This document shows, piece by piece, positions 44,116 to 56,929 of a DNA stretch of 64,000 bases. The stretch covers positions 29,508,582 through 29,572,581 of the forward strand of contig JAQNBH010000013.1 of assembly GCA_028752905.1 (NCBI GenBank), written 5' to 3'. Every line of letters starts with the position of its first letter. Position 1 is the stretch's first letter. The translations under genes and the position numbers were made by a program. Origin of the DNA: Cladorhizidae sp. MBARI D1340-BT2 (Eukaryota; Porifera; Demospongiae; Poecilosclerida; Cladorhizidae). A model generated the notes under the pieces. The model did not search any database. It was not told the DNA's origin and saw nothing but the letters and a program-made list of their open reading frames with translations.

Positions 44116-45800
44116 GCGTATGGGCCTGGAATGAGAATGTTCCAGTTACTACTAATACACAGCTTAACATAAAGTAAAGAAGTAAATGGATAAACTATCA
44201 CTTAACAAAATATCCAAAATAATAACTAACTAGTTAACAACAAAACATATCACATGCACAACTACAAACAAAACAAGTCCATCTCCCCTCGGCCTCCCAC
44301 TGACTACAACATGGACACTCACACACACCCTCTCTGAACAGTCAGTGAGAGACCCTGTCGGTGGTAGTCATGGGACTTCAGCTCCCTGTCCCTTCCTGTA
44401 CTCTTCCTCCCAACTCCTTCAGGAATGTTCTATATTTCATTCTTATTGCCCCAAGAATCTCAATAGCAATTGCGGAGAAGGATTAGTAGGGCCTAAGGAA
44501 GAATACTTGGTTGCCATCCTCTCCTCAGCAAAAGCAGTCTCTTTTTATATATACATACTACATATATTGGTGTACGTAAGATAGTAGTGTTCATTAAATA
44601 CTAGGGGGGCTACATGAAGTTTATTAAATACACACATGTACTAGGAGATACATGAAATTTATTTCACACACAGGTACTAGGTAAGCTACATATTATTATT
44701 GTTACTATTACCTAGCATTATTGTTCTCATGGATATCATATTTAGCGATATTTATTCCTAATACAAATGTGCCATGTTCTCTTATATACATCTACACATG
44801 TGTATTAATTTTTGTTTTTAAAAATTAAATTGTTCTTTGTCTTTGTCTTTTCTACTTTCCTCCTACCTAACTTTATAAAACTTTATAAGATGTCCATTGG
44901 TCTATCAGAAGACTTCAAATGGTCTGATCAGTTGCAAACAATAACACTAATCCATTTCTCTACTGAGCCAAACAACCATAGATTGGTAAAGGGTCTTCAT
45001 AAATATCCTGGTGAATGTCTACATGAACTGAATCAGCAGTAAGATGAACATTTTAGTACCATGAAGTGATCAGTGGTTTCCTCATGGGATCTGGGGAATG
45101 ATTTCAACAAAACCAGAGCTTATAATGCATGTGCATTAGTTGTAAAAGTATGCAGTTGTTATAGATAGAAAGTAAATGTTTTTTTAATCTTAAAGTGCAC
45201 TTATTCATATAGTTTATAGAACCTCCTCCCCTCAAGTTAGTTGTTTGCTTATTCTTGAGACAATTAATAGAACTGAGTTGAGTCACCTACAGCTCTTACC
45301 AAGAACTGATCATCCTCAGACATTACCTCCAACAAAACCAGTTAATTGCTATAATGCACATGTCTGTGTATATTATATGATATAAAAGCATGTGCATCTA
45401 TTTGAGTAATATACATGGTATATAATAACACATGTTCTGGTGTACACTGAGTATCATCTACTACAGTAATAAACAGTCATGTAAATAATCACATATGTTC
45501 TGATGCTACACCGAGTAACTTCTCGTGAGTGGCTGCTTGACAAATAATATGACAGTTAAGAAATGAATATGATTGATTGGTCAACAAAAATGCAACAACA
45601 AGAATCAACCAATGCTGACAACAAACATCTACAGAAACCTTTACCTAATGACCCTTTACCTAGACCCCTTTACCTAATGAACACCTACTGGAATAATCTG
45701 GTTTAAAATCGGTATTCTATTTGGAGTGCATTATATTATGGTCCTGTAAATGTTGCACTGGAAAATTTTTATTTCATTTCTTTTTTGACTAGTCCATCCA
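44116..45800. other. AT-rich spacer, no gene recognised
   Basis: Open frames at 44345-44584 and 44812-45042 show no family resemblance. Small repeats: two ctaggnnagctacat-like copies near 44600-44690. Confidence 0.45.
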
Positions 45801-46141
45801 TTGTCCAGGGGGGGAGGAACAGGGGGGGCAGAGGGGGCGGCCGCCTGACAAATATTTTGGACCAACTGTATCTTGTATTAATAATTATGGAACTGGTGCA
45901 TTGTTTAATTAAAATAGTACTATTTTACCTTACATGTGGCCAGTCACTAGCTGTATTTAAAATTAACACCCACTTTATTTAACCAGTCATTGATTGTTAC
46001 ATGAGATGATGATGTCACTGAGTGACTTGTTTAATGATGCATGCAATACATGTGCACTGCCAGAGCAGGTGAGCACTGAGCACATGGCAATCAATAGTAG
46101 ATTTGATTTCTAGGATTGCATGACAGTCTTTCTCTGTCACA

Positions 46142-49050
46142 ATGGCTTCAAATTCTGCCTCACTGTCAGCTAACACTAGCTTTCCAGAGCAGTTCCAACC
46201 AAGAAGTAGTTTTAAGTTTCCAAAGAAGAGATATGGAAAATATGAAAGATCATTCAGAGCTGAGTGGTGTCAACAGTATTCCAGGCTTCATTATGATGTA
46301 CCACTTGATTTTGCTTTTTGTTACCTATGTATATATGAGGGCTGAACATGAAGGGAAGTTCTTGGTAAGCACTAAGAGAGAGCCATCCTTTCTTAGCAAA
46401 GGTTACACAAATTGGAAAGAAGCAACATCCTCGTTCAAGAAACACCAGACCAGTGCCTGTCATCTGGAGGCACTTGAAGCTGTAGTCACACTCCCCAAAC
46501 AAATCATTGGTAATATTGGTGAAGTATTGAGCAAAGAAAACAAGGAAGTGAAAGCAGTCAATAGAAAAATGCTTTTAACTGTTTTCGAGAATATTAAGTT
46601 CCTTGCTCGCCAGGGATTGCCACTAAGGGGTAGTCATGGCCAGGAGACTGAAAGAAATTTTATCCAACTGTTACTCCTGCGAAGTTTAGATCATCCTGAA
46701 ATTCTTGCATGGATTGATAAGAAAACCAACAAGTATACTTCGCATGATATTCAGAATGAATGTCTGCAGATTATGGCAAACAAGATTATCCGGGAGGTGA
46801 GTCAAAACATTCGTGATTAACTGCTTCACTATCATGGCTGATGAATGTACTGATATAGCAAACAAAGAGCGATTCACTATTTGCATTAGGTGGGTTGATG
46901 ATGATCTTCAAGATCATGAAGATTTCATTGGAAGTAAACAGCATAGATTCCGAAACTCTCTTCCATACCATCAAAGATACTATACTTCGGATGCCAGGTC
47001 TCAGTATCTCTCAGTGCCGAGGCCAATGTTATGATGGTGCATCTAATATGAGTGGCATCAGGAATGGTGTATCGGCAAAGATACTTTTGGAGGAAAAGCG
47101 CGCAGTCTACACACACTGCTATGGGCATGCTCTAAATTTGGCTGTCAGCAGTACTATAAAGCAATCCAAGGTGTGCAATGATGCCCTAGAAACAGCTTTT
47201 GAGATTTGTAAGCTGATAAAGTATTCTCCAAAGTGAAATGCTGCATTTGATAGAATAAATCTTGAAAATCGTGATGAAGATACTCCCATGGGCATACGAA
47301 AATTTTGCCCTACCCGGTGGACCGTCCGAGGTGAATCGATCAGCAGTATAATTGAGAATTACACCATTTTAAATCAGTTGTGGGATGAATGTTTAGAGAA
47401 AAGATTAGACCCATATGTAAAAGGAAGAATAATTGGAGTGAAAACACAAATGGCAAAGTTTAATTTGCTGTTTGGTCTGCATCTCAGTGAACGCATCTTA
47501 AAGATTACAGATAATTTGAGCAAGACATTGCAAACAGAGTCTCTGTCTGCATCAGAAGTGCAATTTATTGTGAATCATACAGTCAAAACCTTAAGGCAGC
47601 TGACACCCATAAAATTCTCAAAATTATAAGTTTTCTGATTGTTGCTTAAACTCTTCCTAAACATCTCTACTAGTTGTCTTTTAAATTTTAAAGCATTTGG
47701 ATGCTCCATTCTGGAGTTACAAAGAATTATATACATGCATCCCCACCTCAATGTTCAAGAAGAAATTTGCTCAGTTCCTGGTGTGTAACAGTAAGTAGCA
47801 TGGAACGTATCTTTTTCTCTATCTTCTCATTTACATGCACCTGATGACCCAGGCATGCACCCCATAGATTATATCTCTGTGAAAACTTGATGAATATAGC
47901 TTCATAATATATCATTCTGAAGCTCATTCTATGCTCTATGCATTCCCTTGAGCATAATTGCACTTGAAGAGTTATGGTACAGGTACACATTGATATGTTG
48001 GACCCACTTATGGTTGATGATGGTTGATTCTGTAACAAAGGTCATATGTGGTTTTGTGGCAAATGCTCAATGCAATGCAAACTTTAGTGTTTATTCTAGA
48101 ACCTCCATAAATGGGAAGTGGTAGTTGGCTGTCATTATTGTATAGCAATTTTTATTGTGACCATGGTCAAGCTAGAAGGTATCCAGTTTATGCTTGGTTG
48201 AAAATGATTATGAAGTATATCATTGGAAAGCCACTAAAATAAGTTGTCTTTTGGCACTAAAATTACCTATAGGAGACAAAGTACAACCAAGTTATAATAC
48301 CATTCAATCATCTCATGAATAATTAATGAGTTGAGGGTGTCAGCTGCCTTAAAAGCAATGAGGAGTGATGAGATGTCTGAGCTATTTTATAAGCATGTTC
48401 AATGTTTATGTGTTCGTACACACGTTGAAGAGCCCTCATTGCCAAGGAAAAGAAGAGCACCAAGCAGGTTCGAAGTGGGTGAAGGAGAGATGGTCCTTAC
48501 AGTTGAAGATCACTATCGCAAGCTCTATTTTGAAGTACTGGATTTTGCTATTTAAAGCATTCAAGATCGTTTTGATCAGCCAGGGTATGCAGAACCTTGA
48601 GGAAGTGTTAATGAAAGCAGTTAATAGGAAGGACTACTCAACTAACTTGCAAGCTGTCATTGACTTTTATGGTGATGACTTCAATGTGAGAGTGAGCTTT
48701 CAACACAATTGCAAGTCTTCAGTTCAAGCTTTCCCAGGAATGAACAAAGCAAGATTATCACTCTACACGAAATTCTACATTTTCTGCAAGGTCTCTCTAA
48801 AGGTCAAAGGGTTTTTTACAAGCAAGTTTGCTGGATAGCCCGTCTGATCCTTGTTTTGCCTTCTACAAATGCGGCCAGTAAAAGAAGCTTTTCTGCTATG
48901 AAGCGAGTGAAGACCTACTTACGTAGTACAATGAGTCAACCAAGGTTGAACCATATTATGACTCTAAATATCTACAAGGATATGTTGGATAAAGTAGACC
49001 TTACCGATATTGCCATTTGTGGTAGTGAACACAGTTCGAATCTTTGGTAG
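46142..49050 (+). pseudogene. hAT transposase, ZMYM1/TTF-finger type
   Basis: Blocks in order: SFKFPKKRYGKYERSFRAEW, GYTNWKEATSSFKKHQTSAC, a long frame 46116-46820, MADECTDIANKERFTICIRW, CRGQCYDGASNMSGIRNGVS, THCYGHALNLAVSSTIK, FCPTRWTVRGESI, KTQMAKFNLLFGLHLSERIL. After the MITE come MRSDEMSELFYKHVQ, EEPSLPRKRRAPSRFEVGEG, VEDHYRKLYFEVLDFAI and finally NAASKRSFSAMKRVKTYLRS near 48870-48930. Stops at 46343-46345, 46818-46820 and 47234-47236 and a frame change near 48555 make it inactive even without the MITE. Confidence 0.87.
47595..48348. mobile_element. TTAA-flanked MITE inside the hAT transposase
   Basis: Perfect 14-bp terminal inverted repeats GGCAGCTGACACCC lie between TTAA duplicates (47591-47594, 48349-48352). 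The codons on either side are consecutive in the transposase, as judged from the paralogue at 24.8 kb, so removing the element and one TTAA joins the frame exactly. The interior is non-coding. The target preference suggests piggyBac-type mobilisation. Confidence 0.85.
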
Positions 49051-49439
49051 CTTTAAATAAACTCATGACTCACTGTAATTTATTAGTATTCGTTTGTCAT
49101 TGAAAGTAGTTCTGTTTTCATGTTGTACCTACATTTTTGCCTGACCAATACAAAATAGCTTCCTCCACCACTGTTGTCGTGTGTGTATTAGCGGATTTGC
49201 GACCTAAACTGGGGAAAGCATTAATTGAGATATTGCCGTTTTATTATATTGGTGTTTGTGCCAATGGCTATAATTATCCTTTGTGTATAAACCAGTAGCA
49301 GTCATAAGCCCAGGCGCTTTTTCTAGAAGGAGAAATCAGCCTTTACTGTGAGCTACGGCGATACTTACCGTTCGTGAACGGAGGCGTTGCTATGCTCATC
49401 CCGCGCGCATTGCGCGCTATGTTCGGTTGCGATCAGCTG

Positions 49440-49960
49440 CCTCGTGTTATCCCTGTTATTAAAGCGATGTCCAGTTCACAGAACGTAGCCAGCGCTCTCA
49501 ACATGTGGGCCAGGGAAGGACGAGACCTGTAGGAAGCTTTGACGAACACGCCCTCACTGAACTATTAGAAGATTACTTCACCTTGCTTGGATGGGCCAAG
49601 TATGGTAATAAACACACCCTCAATAGATCATTGAATTTTAGTACAGGCACTTGACAATGACGAATTCAATGAAGTAATAGAATCTGATGGTAACTTTCAA
49701 TGCATGATATAATACGAAATAACGAAATAATAAAAAAATACATTAAAATGAAATTTAGAATCTTCAGAAGATGATGACTGTGGTGATGAAGATCCACCTC
49801 TCTTCTCCACTCTTGGAGGAGGACCTCTTCTCACCATTGAGCGGACACCCATCCCAGACTCCATCAACACCACCACAACCTTCATCAATAGCACTTGAGC
49901 CAGCAGCACTTCCCTTTATTGTAGGTGTAACACATAGCATCTGCATAATAAACATGGCTA
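49440..49960 (+). CDS. Possible exons of an unrecognised gene
   Basis: After a CpG-rich stretch (49370-49440) there are exon-like pieces. One reads VGSFDEHALTELLEDYFTLL ending before gtaata (about 49500-49602). A second runs between tacag and gtaact (ALDNDEFNEVIESD, about 49647-49690). A third comes after atttag (SSEDDDCGDEDPPLFSTLGG, from about 49757). They are acidic and coding-like. They could be the N-terminal exons of the DUF7869-like gene that follows at 51.2 kb, but no homology confirms this. Confidence 0.35.
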
Positions 49961-49999
49961 TTATTCCATTAGGTTCCCAAACTTACAGCATTCTTGCCG

Positions 50000-51160
50000 A
50001 AGGGGTGTAGCTGTGTGATGACTAAAAAGGGAAACCATGCTCCTCACAGTTTACTGCAGAGCACTACTAAGATGTGAGCGACCAATGTGCATCACTGAGC
50101 TGGGAACAGGTAGATATGGCAATCCTGGGACAAATTATGCTAATATTAATGATGAAGACAAAGTAGGGGAAGGATCATACCATACCACATTACCATGAGA
50201 GAAGTCCAGGATAGTCTTCTATCACCATGGTGTGAGGATTTGCAAGGTCACCTTCCTTATGCTGCATAGTATTGACAGGTACAATGTCATACTATTCTGT
50301 GGGATATAATTATTATTACAGTACAACAATGTACCATAACAATCCAGGAGAATGGCCAGATTTAAGGTCTTCTCCCAGGGGAAAAAAGGGGGTTTCTAAA
50401 ATGCTCACAACTTGCCAAGTTTTAAGGTGACAAGTTCTAAACTTCACATGGTTGTTAACAGTATGTCTGAACCTTTTCCAGCCACAATTGTGGGTGTGGC
50501 TTTGCTTTATTACAGTACAAATGGGTGTGGCAAGTATTCTTGGGACCCTCCAGCTGTTACTTGTGCTTGTGTTGATGTTGTGGTTTAGTCATAACAAAAG
50601 AAGGGTAGTATTGTGCATTGACATTGACTGGCTAGAAGGAATGAATTTTAGAAATTCAAAATCCCTTCAACACCAAATTTCTGACACATAAAACACTTTG
50701 TTTACAGAGGGACTATATTAAAAATAGAAACCAAGAATGTCATTGCACAGATCTCATTGAGAGGACTCCAGAGATACCCAATATGACTTATCAAATCAAA
50801 GTATGGGGATGAAAAAATAGTCCTAGGGTCAAACAAGATAGTATACGGTAAAATGCAATACAAAATAACGTTAACTTGAACATTGGTTGTACAAGGTATG
50901 GAGGGCCAGTAGCCCTTGATACTGTTACAATAGGTTCAGTTGACACTACTTTTTCACACTAGGGTTCAGTTGGATTTTTGGGGTAGCACTAGGTCCAGGA
51001 TCACTGGCATCAAATCTCCCCGCACCATAGACCACACCCTCTCTCTCTGAATGATTGTCTTGAAGCCCCTTTCTGATCCGTCTCCTTTATCTGAGTGCCT
51101 TGGCCATGAGTTAGCATGAATATAGGTTAGATTAGACTGTTTTTAGCTAGACAGCTGGAA
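50000..51160. other. No recognisable gene
   Basis: AT-rich sequence. An open frame at 50452-50691 is hydrophobic but resembles no family. It may be an intron of the neighbouring gene. Confidence 0.4.
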
Positions 51161-51165
51161 TCTGC

Positions 51166-52345
51166 ATGCATTGTAGTATTTTATGGTACAAAAAAGAAAA
51201 ATATGTTTTTTTTGAAAAATTTCACCTTAAATATCTCAAAACCCACTACACTGCTGTGGGTCTGACCACAAGAAAACATGGCAACCACAACAGGCTACCT
51301 CACAACACACGGCCCTTGGCTGTCATCAGGAATGTAGTCCGGTTCCTTTGCAAATTTTGCAGAGATGAATGCAATTCTCTTGCCAGGGCGCATTCCTGGG
51401 TACAAACGTGATGACCTTCAGCTACTACCTTCCAGCACTACCAAGAAGGTATACAATAATAATACACAGTCTGAATTATTATTATTATAGTCATCTTCAC
51501 AGTCAGAAGTCATAATTATGTAATAGTCATCTTACATTCCCTTGGCAGTTTCTGTGGATGTACAAGGGGTCTTGTGAGGAGTCCGAACAGAGAGCAATAG
51601 AATATAGTACCTTTTGCACACTTTGGCGGAAGCTGACACCCCACATAACGGTCATGAAGCCAATGTCTGACCTGTGCTTGGTGTGTCAGCAAAATAGTGT
51701 GGCAATTATGAGAGCTGCCAATACTCCTGAAGAGAGGTAAAAATATCTCTAACACAATAATAATAATAATTACAGTTTACACCTTCCACAACAAGGTTGT
51801 GAAGCCGGTCCGAGGTTCACTTGGAGCTGGCTACAAAGGCTAGAAGCTACTTAAAGGCCCAAGTACAGGATGCAAAAGCAACATTGAAGAGAACCTTCAC
51901 AGATCGAGGTTTAGCCATTCCTGCAATTGGTGCTTGTCTGGCTCCTGCATGCAACACCATTACCATGCCAAAAGGTTTAATCCTACCATGTAGTCCAGTC
52001 ATCACTTAATGCTTGTCCATCAGGTACACTATCCTTGTGACCCACAGCAGCCAGGACCAGTGTATTTCCTGACCCCAAGGAAGTGTGGAATCTTTGGTAT
52101 TTGCTGTGAAGCAATACCACGTCAGGTAGGATCTATTTAAAGACTACTACACATAATTATAATCTTCAATATCCATACAGGTCAACTACCTTATAGATGA
52201 AGGGGTCAGCATTGGAAAGGGAGAAAACTGCACCATTAGCCTTCTCCACCACTTCCTGAGCAAGAACAATTAGGGCGAGATCCATCTCCATGCAGACAAT
52301 TGCTCAGGCCAAAATATAAATCGTTTTGTCATGCAATATTTATCA
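51166..52345 (+). pseudogene. DUF7869-like protein gene, copy 2, multi-exon fragment
   Basis: Exons match copy 1 at 0.2-2.1 kb. 51166-51448: GLTTRKHGNHNRLPHN, IRNVVRFLCKF and, one base out of frame at a T-run near 51355, ILLPGRIPGYKRDDLQLLPS. 51549-51736: SCEESEQRAIEYSTFCTLWR, MKPMSDLCLVCQQNS. About 51785-52010: ELATKARSYLKAQVQDAKA. 52024-52125: DPQQPGPVYF, RKCGIFGICCEAIPRQ. 52181 to about 52345: VNYLIDEGVSIGKGENC, a TAG, then EIHLHADNCSGQN. Splice sites are canonical. The rest of the domain (GHTxxxxD onward) is missing; AT-rich sequence and the Ginger B left end at 52520 follow. The frameshift, stop and truncation mark it as a relic. Confidence 0.7.
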
Positions 52346-52519
52346 TAATATTTATCATGTCTTGCTTTTATATAGCTATATTATATATTGTCTTGTGTAA
52401 ACAGTAACTATATCCAATATAATTATATTGTCTTGTGCATATATTATATATATTATATATTATATATATATATATACAAGTAACTATATCCAATATATAT
52501 TTTATTGCGTGTATATATA
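52346..52519. repeat. TA-rich tract at the Ginger B target
   Basis: Long (ta)n with caagtaactatatccaata repeats. The 4-bp duplicate of Ginger B falls in it. Confidence 0.8.
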
Positions 52520-52595
52520 TGTTACGCGCAAACCTCGAATTTGCACAATCCCAGGATTGAGCTGCTCATTCTCAAGATTCTAGGTTTGCGAGCGC
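52520..52595. repeat. Left TIR of Ginger B
   Basis: Pairs with 57103-57177 in inverse orientation with few mismatches, including caatcccaggattgagctgc. Confidence 0.9.
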
Positions 52596-52648
52596 GATCC
52601 GCATGCACACTTTGTATGCTGCATGTGCGATTCGTGCAGTAGAAAGAG

Positions 52649-55600
52649 ATGGAGGCTCATGAAAAGGAATTTAGCCAATTTCTGAAGGACAACTTTCTTA
52701 ATGGAATCAACAATGGAAGCAATAAATTAAAGGGGGAAGCTATTGTGAAAGTTTTGAAAGGTGCTGTGGATATAAAAGATTCGAAATTCAGGTTCTGGAT
52801 TAAGAAAAAGGGATTTAAATTGTTGGATTACCCTGTTCTTGGATTAACGGATGTCCTATGCCTTCCAGCTAAGAAGAAAGTGTGTAATAAGTATTTAGTG
52901 TTTGTATATATGATGGAAGTAGTATTTTGTAATTAGGATATGGCAGTGAATGACACTTCTCTTCTTGGACGCTAGCTTTTGTCGAAGATTTTTTTCTGCT
53001 GTGCTGCCATTGTGATATCCAAGGGCACATGGGATATAAGAAAGCTCTTGCAGAAGTGAGTTAATTAATTCAAAAGACTATATATTATGATTATTAAAAA
53101 AATCACTGCTGTCATAGCTATCAGTCCACATTATTCACTATAAACTATAATTATATATATCTGTTTCTGTTCAATTTGCTAGGTCTCAGTTGTATGCCTT
53201 ATATGGAGTTGTATAAGTGTATATACTTTGAAATTTACTATGGAAGGTTTATTTCAGCTATATGTTAGTTCTTTTAATACAAGACTTACGGAATCCTTGT
53301 CAATGGTTAAATCTCTCCTTTTGGGTGATCCATGACCACTAAAGTGTACAATGGATACACCACTGGGTCACCACTCATCCCTCTTGTAAAATGTATTATA
53401 TAGGTTGCAGCAAGTTATGAATGTCTGCCAAGGTCAGCAGTGGAGAAGTATATTCAGCTTTGCCCAGTTTGTAATCTTCGGAAGCCACAAACCAACCATG
53501 CCCCACTTAAACCCATCATCTCTTCACGATTCATGATTCGAGGACAAGTATAAACAATATACTATTTATGCATAAACATAATTGTGAATTATAATGTAAT
53601 GCAGGTTGATCTAATTGATATGAGACATAGACCTGATGATCAATATCACTGGATAGGACATTACATGGATCATTGGTCAAAGATCCATGTCCTTTTCCCT
53701 TTGTCTCATAAGAGTGCAATTGAAGTGGCTACTAATCTATCAAATCGGGTTTTTGCATACTTTGGTGTTCCAAAGGTAAGTAGTGCAGCTCATAATAATT
53801 CATATCTTCCACAATGAGTACCTATACTCTGGTGTGAGCTTAGCATTGTTTGCAAAAATGATTAATTCTATACAAGCACACTCTCTCTCTTGACAGATTC
53901 TTCAGTCTGATAATGGTAGGGAGTTTGTGAACCATATAATTTGGGACCTTGTGCAACGTTGGCCTGGTAAAGTACGATTGTCAATGGACGACCAAGACAC
54001 CCGCAATCCCAAGGTGTCGTGGAACGCGGCAATGCCAAAGTTGAAGAATTAATTGCATGTCGCTTTAGTAGTTGCAATGATGTATATAGCATGGTCACAA
54101 TGGTTACCAGAGATTCAGTGTAAGTTTCTTAACACTATATATAGCAATAGATAAGATATACCATTATTCATTATGATTATTTTAATACTTGTGTACATGA
54201 TACAATGAAGTGCACTCCATATGAGTTGGTGTATGGACAGCCTCCTCGTAGCGGTATATTTCCTGGCAACAATCCTGGACAGGTGATGGAGGAGGATGTA
54301 CATGACCTTATTAATGAAGATGGTATGCGTAACAATACTTTAATGTTCCATCTAACCTTCTAAACCACTTCCACTACCCAGTAAACAATGATGGACCCTC
54401 TGATGAACCTTCAAATCCTGGTTGTGGACACTCCAGCCCTCCATCTCCATCAAGCAACAGATGCTCTGGTGTATCCCACAGTGATGAACAATCTAGCCCA
54501 TGTAATAAACCATAATACTCTCCAGCTCCCAGTGGTGAACACTGACTCTTCATTTTTTCCTTCATTTCCCAGTGGTGACCGCTCTCAGCTTGACACAGTC
54601 TGATCCAGCTACCAGTGGTGAACACTCTGGCACTTTAACTCCAAGTGATGACCACTATCCCAGTGATGAAACTTTGGACTGTGTCCCTCCTGTGGTCCTC
54701 AATCAATCAGAACCAGGCTCTTCATCACAAGGTAATTTTTCCTGAGTGATATATACTATTTCTTCTATGCATATTACCATTCATTGACAAAATCATTGCA
54801 TGTTTTGTCATTTATTGTTATTACTCAGGTGATAATCCCTGTGGTTTATTGTTCACCAATGTGGAAACCTCTGACTCTACCAGAGACTGTATCATTAAAG
54901 ACTCTGGTAATCCATCTCCAAGTGGTGAACACTCTGGCCCTTCAACTCCACATGATGACCAGTATAATCTCTATAACAGTGATGACTGTGTCCCTCCTGT
55001 GGTCCTCATCAACCAGGCTCTTCATTACAAAGTAAATTTTCCGTTACTCAATGATACTGTTTTTTCTATAGCTATGCACAATACTTATTCATTGACGTTC
55101 GTTGATAATCAGTGCACATTTTGTCATTGTTAATACTCATATCAGGTGATAGTCCCTCTGATCTATTTTCACCAATATGGAACCATCTGACTCTACCAGA
55201 GACTCGATCAGTAAAGAAGACTCTTGTAACAAGATTGACAGTAGTGACAAAGGTATTGCAGTAAACTTGAGTACATACATGTAAACTTTTATGTGTTTGT
55301 TGTTGTTAATGTAGAAATGGTGCTAGCAACTAGCAAGAAGCATCTCAGTCAACGGCAGAAGGCAGATATTATCTATCGAAAAAATGCAGAAAAAAATTAT
55401 TGCAGCTTACAATACCAGAAAGCTGAGCAATTTGTTATTGGTGACAGAGTCAGCATTACAATACCAAGAGTTGATAGAGCATCCACTGACTTACGTATAG
55501 GCTGCCTTGTATTGTAGTAGCAGTTAGTGGGTTCAAGCAGCAACTGTATCGTTTGCGATGTCCATTTGGTATCCTGAAGAATTGTGTGTTCAGAGTCTGA

Positions 55601-56690
55601 GTTGGAGAGCTATTGTGGTGAATTGGAACTAGAAGTGACTGGTTGGGAAAAAGAGCGTCTACTATCCTTACGTGAAGCTACAATGGAATTTAATCCAAAA
55701 AAAAATCAATTCTATGGCAATTCCTGTAACTGTACAACAGGATGCAATAGCAAGCGGTGCTCCTGTAAGGCATCAAAGAAGATTTGCACCAAGCGATGCC
55801 ATAATGCATTGCCTTGCTCCAATGGATGTAAGGATGAAGGGAGACATATTAAGAAGAAACCAATCGATATAGAGAGCTACCCCGATATGCTAGCATCTAC
55901 CACATCCACAATATGGTTGCCAGAACTAGCTCTTACTGCATCAATAGTGTTGTGATGTCCATTTTAATGACAGCCCTTACTGCAAGAGATAAGAAACTGA
56001 TTGAGAACAAAGATTGGTTGAACAATGGCCATATGTATGCTGCTCATATACTTCTAAAAACTGAATTCCCTCATTTTGGTGGGTTACAAGCTACAGCTAT
56101 ATGTCTGGAGGTCCTCTTTGTGGTGATGCTGTTCAGAGTCACTGGATCTGTATAGCCGTAGATATGAATGATTCGAGTAATGTCGAAGTTTATGATAGCC
56201 TTTTCAATTCTCTACCACTATCCACTTGTCAGCAGATTTGTGCCCTGGTGCAGCAAAACAATCACTCTGCAATTCATCACTATGCAAACACAAAACAAAC
56301 AAGCATGACTGTGGTGTATTTGCTATAGCTTGTGCTGTGGCACTATGCCATCAAGATGATCCCTCCACTCTAACCTGGAATGTTTCAGAAATGCAGCCAC
56401 ATCTTGATTGCTTGGAAATCAAGAAAATGACGCCCTTTCCTCTCGAAAAGAAGATAACAAAGCCTCTGAAAAGCATAAGATGCATTCAAATAATTCGTGT
56501 TTATTGTGTTTGTCGAAAAACCTGGAATAAAATGGACAGAATGGTTCAGTGTGAAAAATGTGCAGAGTGGTACCATCAGGATTGTGTTGTGTTGGGACTC
56601 CAAACAAAGTTTTCCTGTCCCCAAAAAGCAAGTGGATATTTTCCAAATGCCAAACTGATAATTAACAAACTAATTCTGTGTATACTATGA
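52649..56690 (+). pseudogene. Ginger1 transposase: integrase, CXC, Ulp1-like, PHD
   Basis: Inferred exons and domains: N-terminal 52649 to about 52873 (FSQFLKDNFLNGINNGS). Zinc-binding HHCC split over about 52975-53055 (CHCDIQGHMGYKKALAE) and 53404-53547 (YIQLCPVCNLRKPQTNHAPL). Integrase core in 53605-53775 (VDLIDMRHRPDDQYHWIGHY), 53897 to about 54119 (ILQSDNGREF, then HPQSQGVVERGN one frame over) and to 54322 (CTPYELVYGQPPRS). Ser/Pro-rich linkers with duplicated CVPPVVL follow (54383-55250). Next come a GPY/F-like tail (about 55315-55570), a CXC cysteine cluster CNCTTGCNSKRCSCKASKK (about 55730), a Ulp1/C48 protease with SHWICIAVD, EVYDSL and KHDCGVFAIACA (Cys codon 56310-56312), and a PHD finger YCVCRKTWNKMDRMVQCEKC. 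Frame breaks lie near 53975, 54060, 55495, 55570 and 56100. The catalytic Asp, Asp, Glu and protease His, Asp, Cys are still encoded. Confidence 0.85.
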
Positions 56691-56929
56691 GTTTTATGTA
56701 ATGAATGTTGTTAATGAATGTTGTTACAGTTATTGGAACTAAAAAAAAACAAAAAACATTGAACAGTATAACTTGTACCTAGCCAAGTGAGTTAAGTCAA
56801 TGGTGAAACATTACACCATATTATATTTTAGGCTTACAAGCTCTACCTAATATAACTTTTTTGTGGGTAAATAGCTTGACCCTCATCACCAGTATGATTA
56901 AACATATCTAGGTACATTATAACTCTGCA

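Larger units (their letters stand above)
45806..49173 (+). mobile_element. hAT element with 5-bp TSD, split by a MITE
   Basis: The ends CAGGGGGGGAGGAA (45806) and, inverted, CAGTGGTGGAGGAA (ending 49173) are flanked by the exact duplicate TTGTC (45801-45805, 49174-49178). It encodes a plus-strand ZMYM1-like transposase, and a 754-bp TTAA MITE (47595-48348) interrupts the coding region. It has the same architecture and 5-bp duplication as the element nested in Ginger A. Confidence 0.85.

Noticed and set aside
52649..56690. Host gene of the KRBA2/GIN1 type derived from integrase
   Set aside because: It lies exactly between TIRs with a flanking duplicate and contains frameshifts, so it is a transposon copy and not a domesticated gene here.
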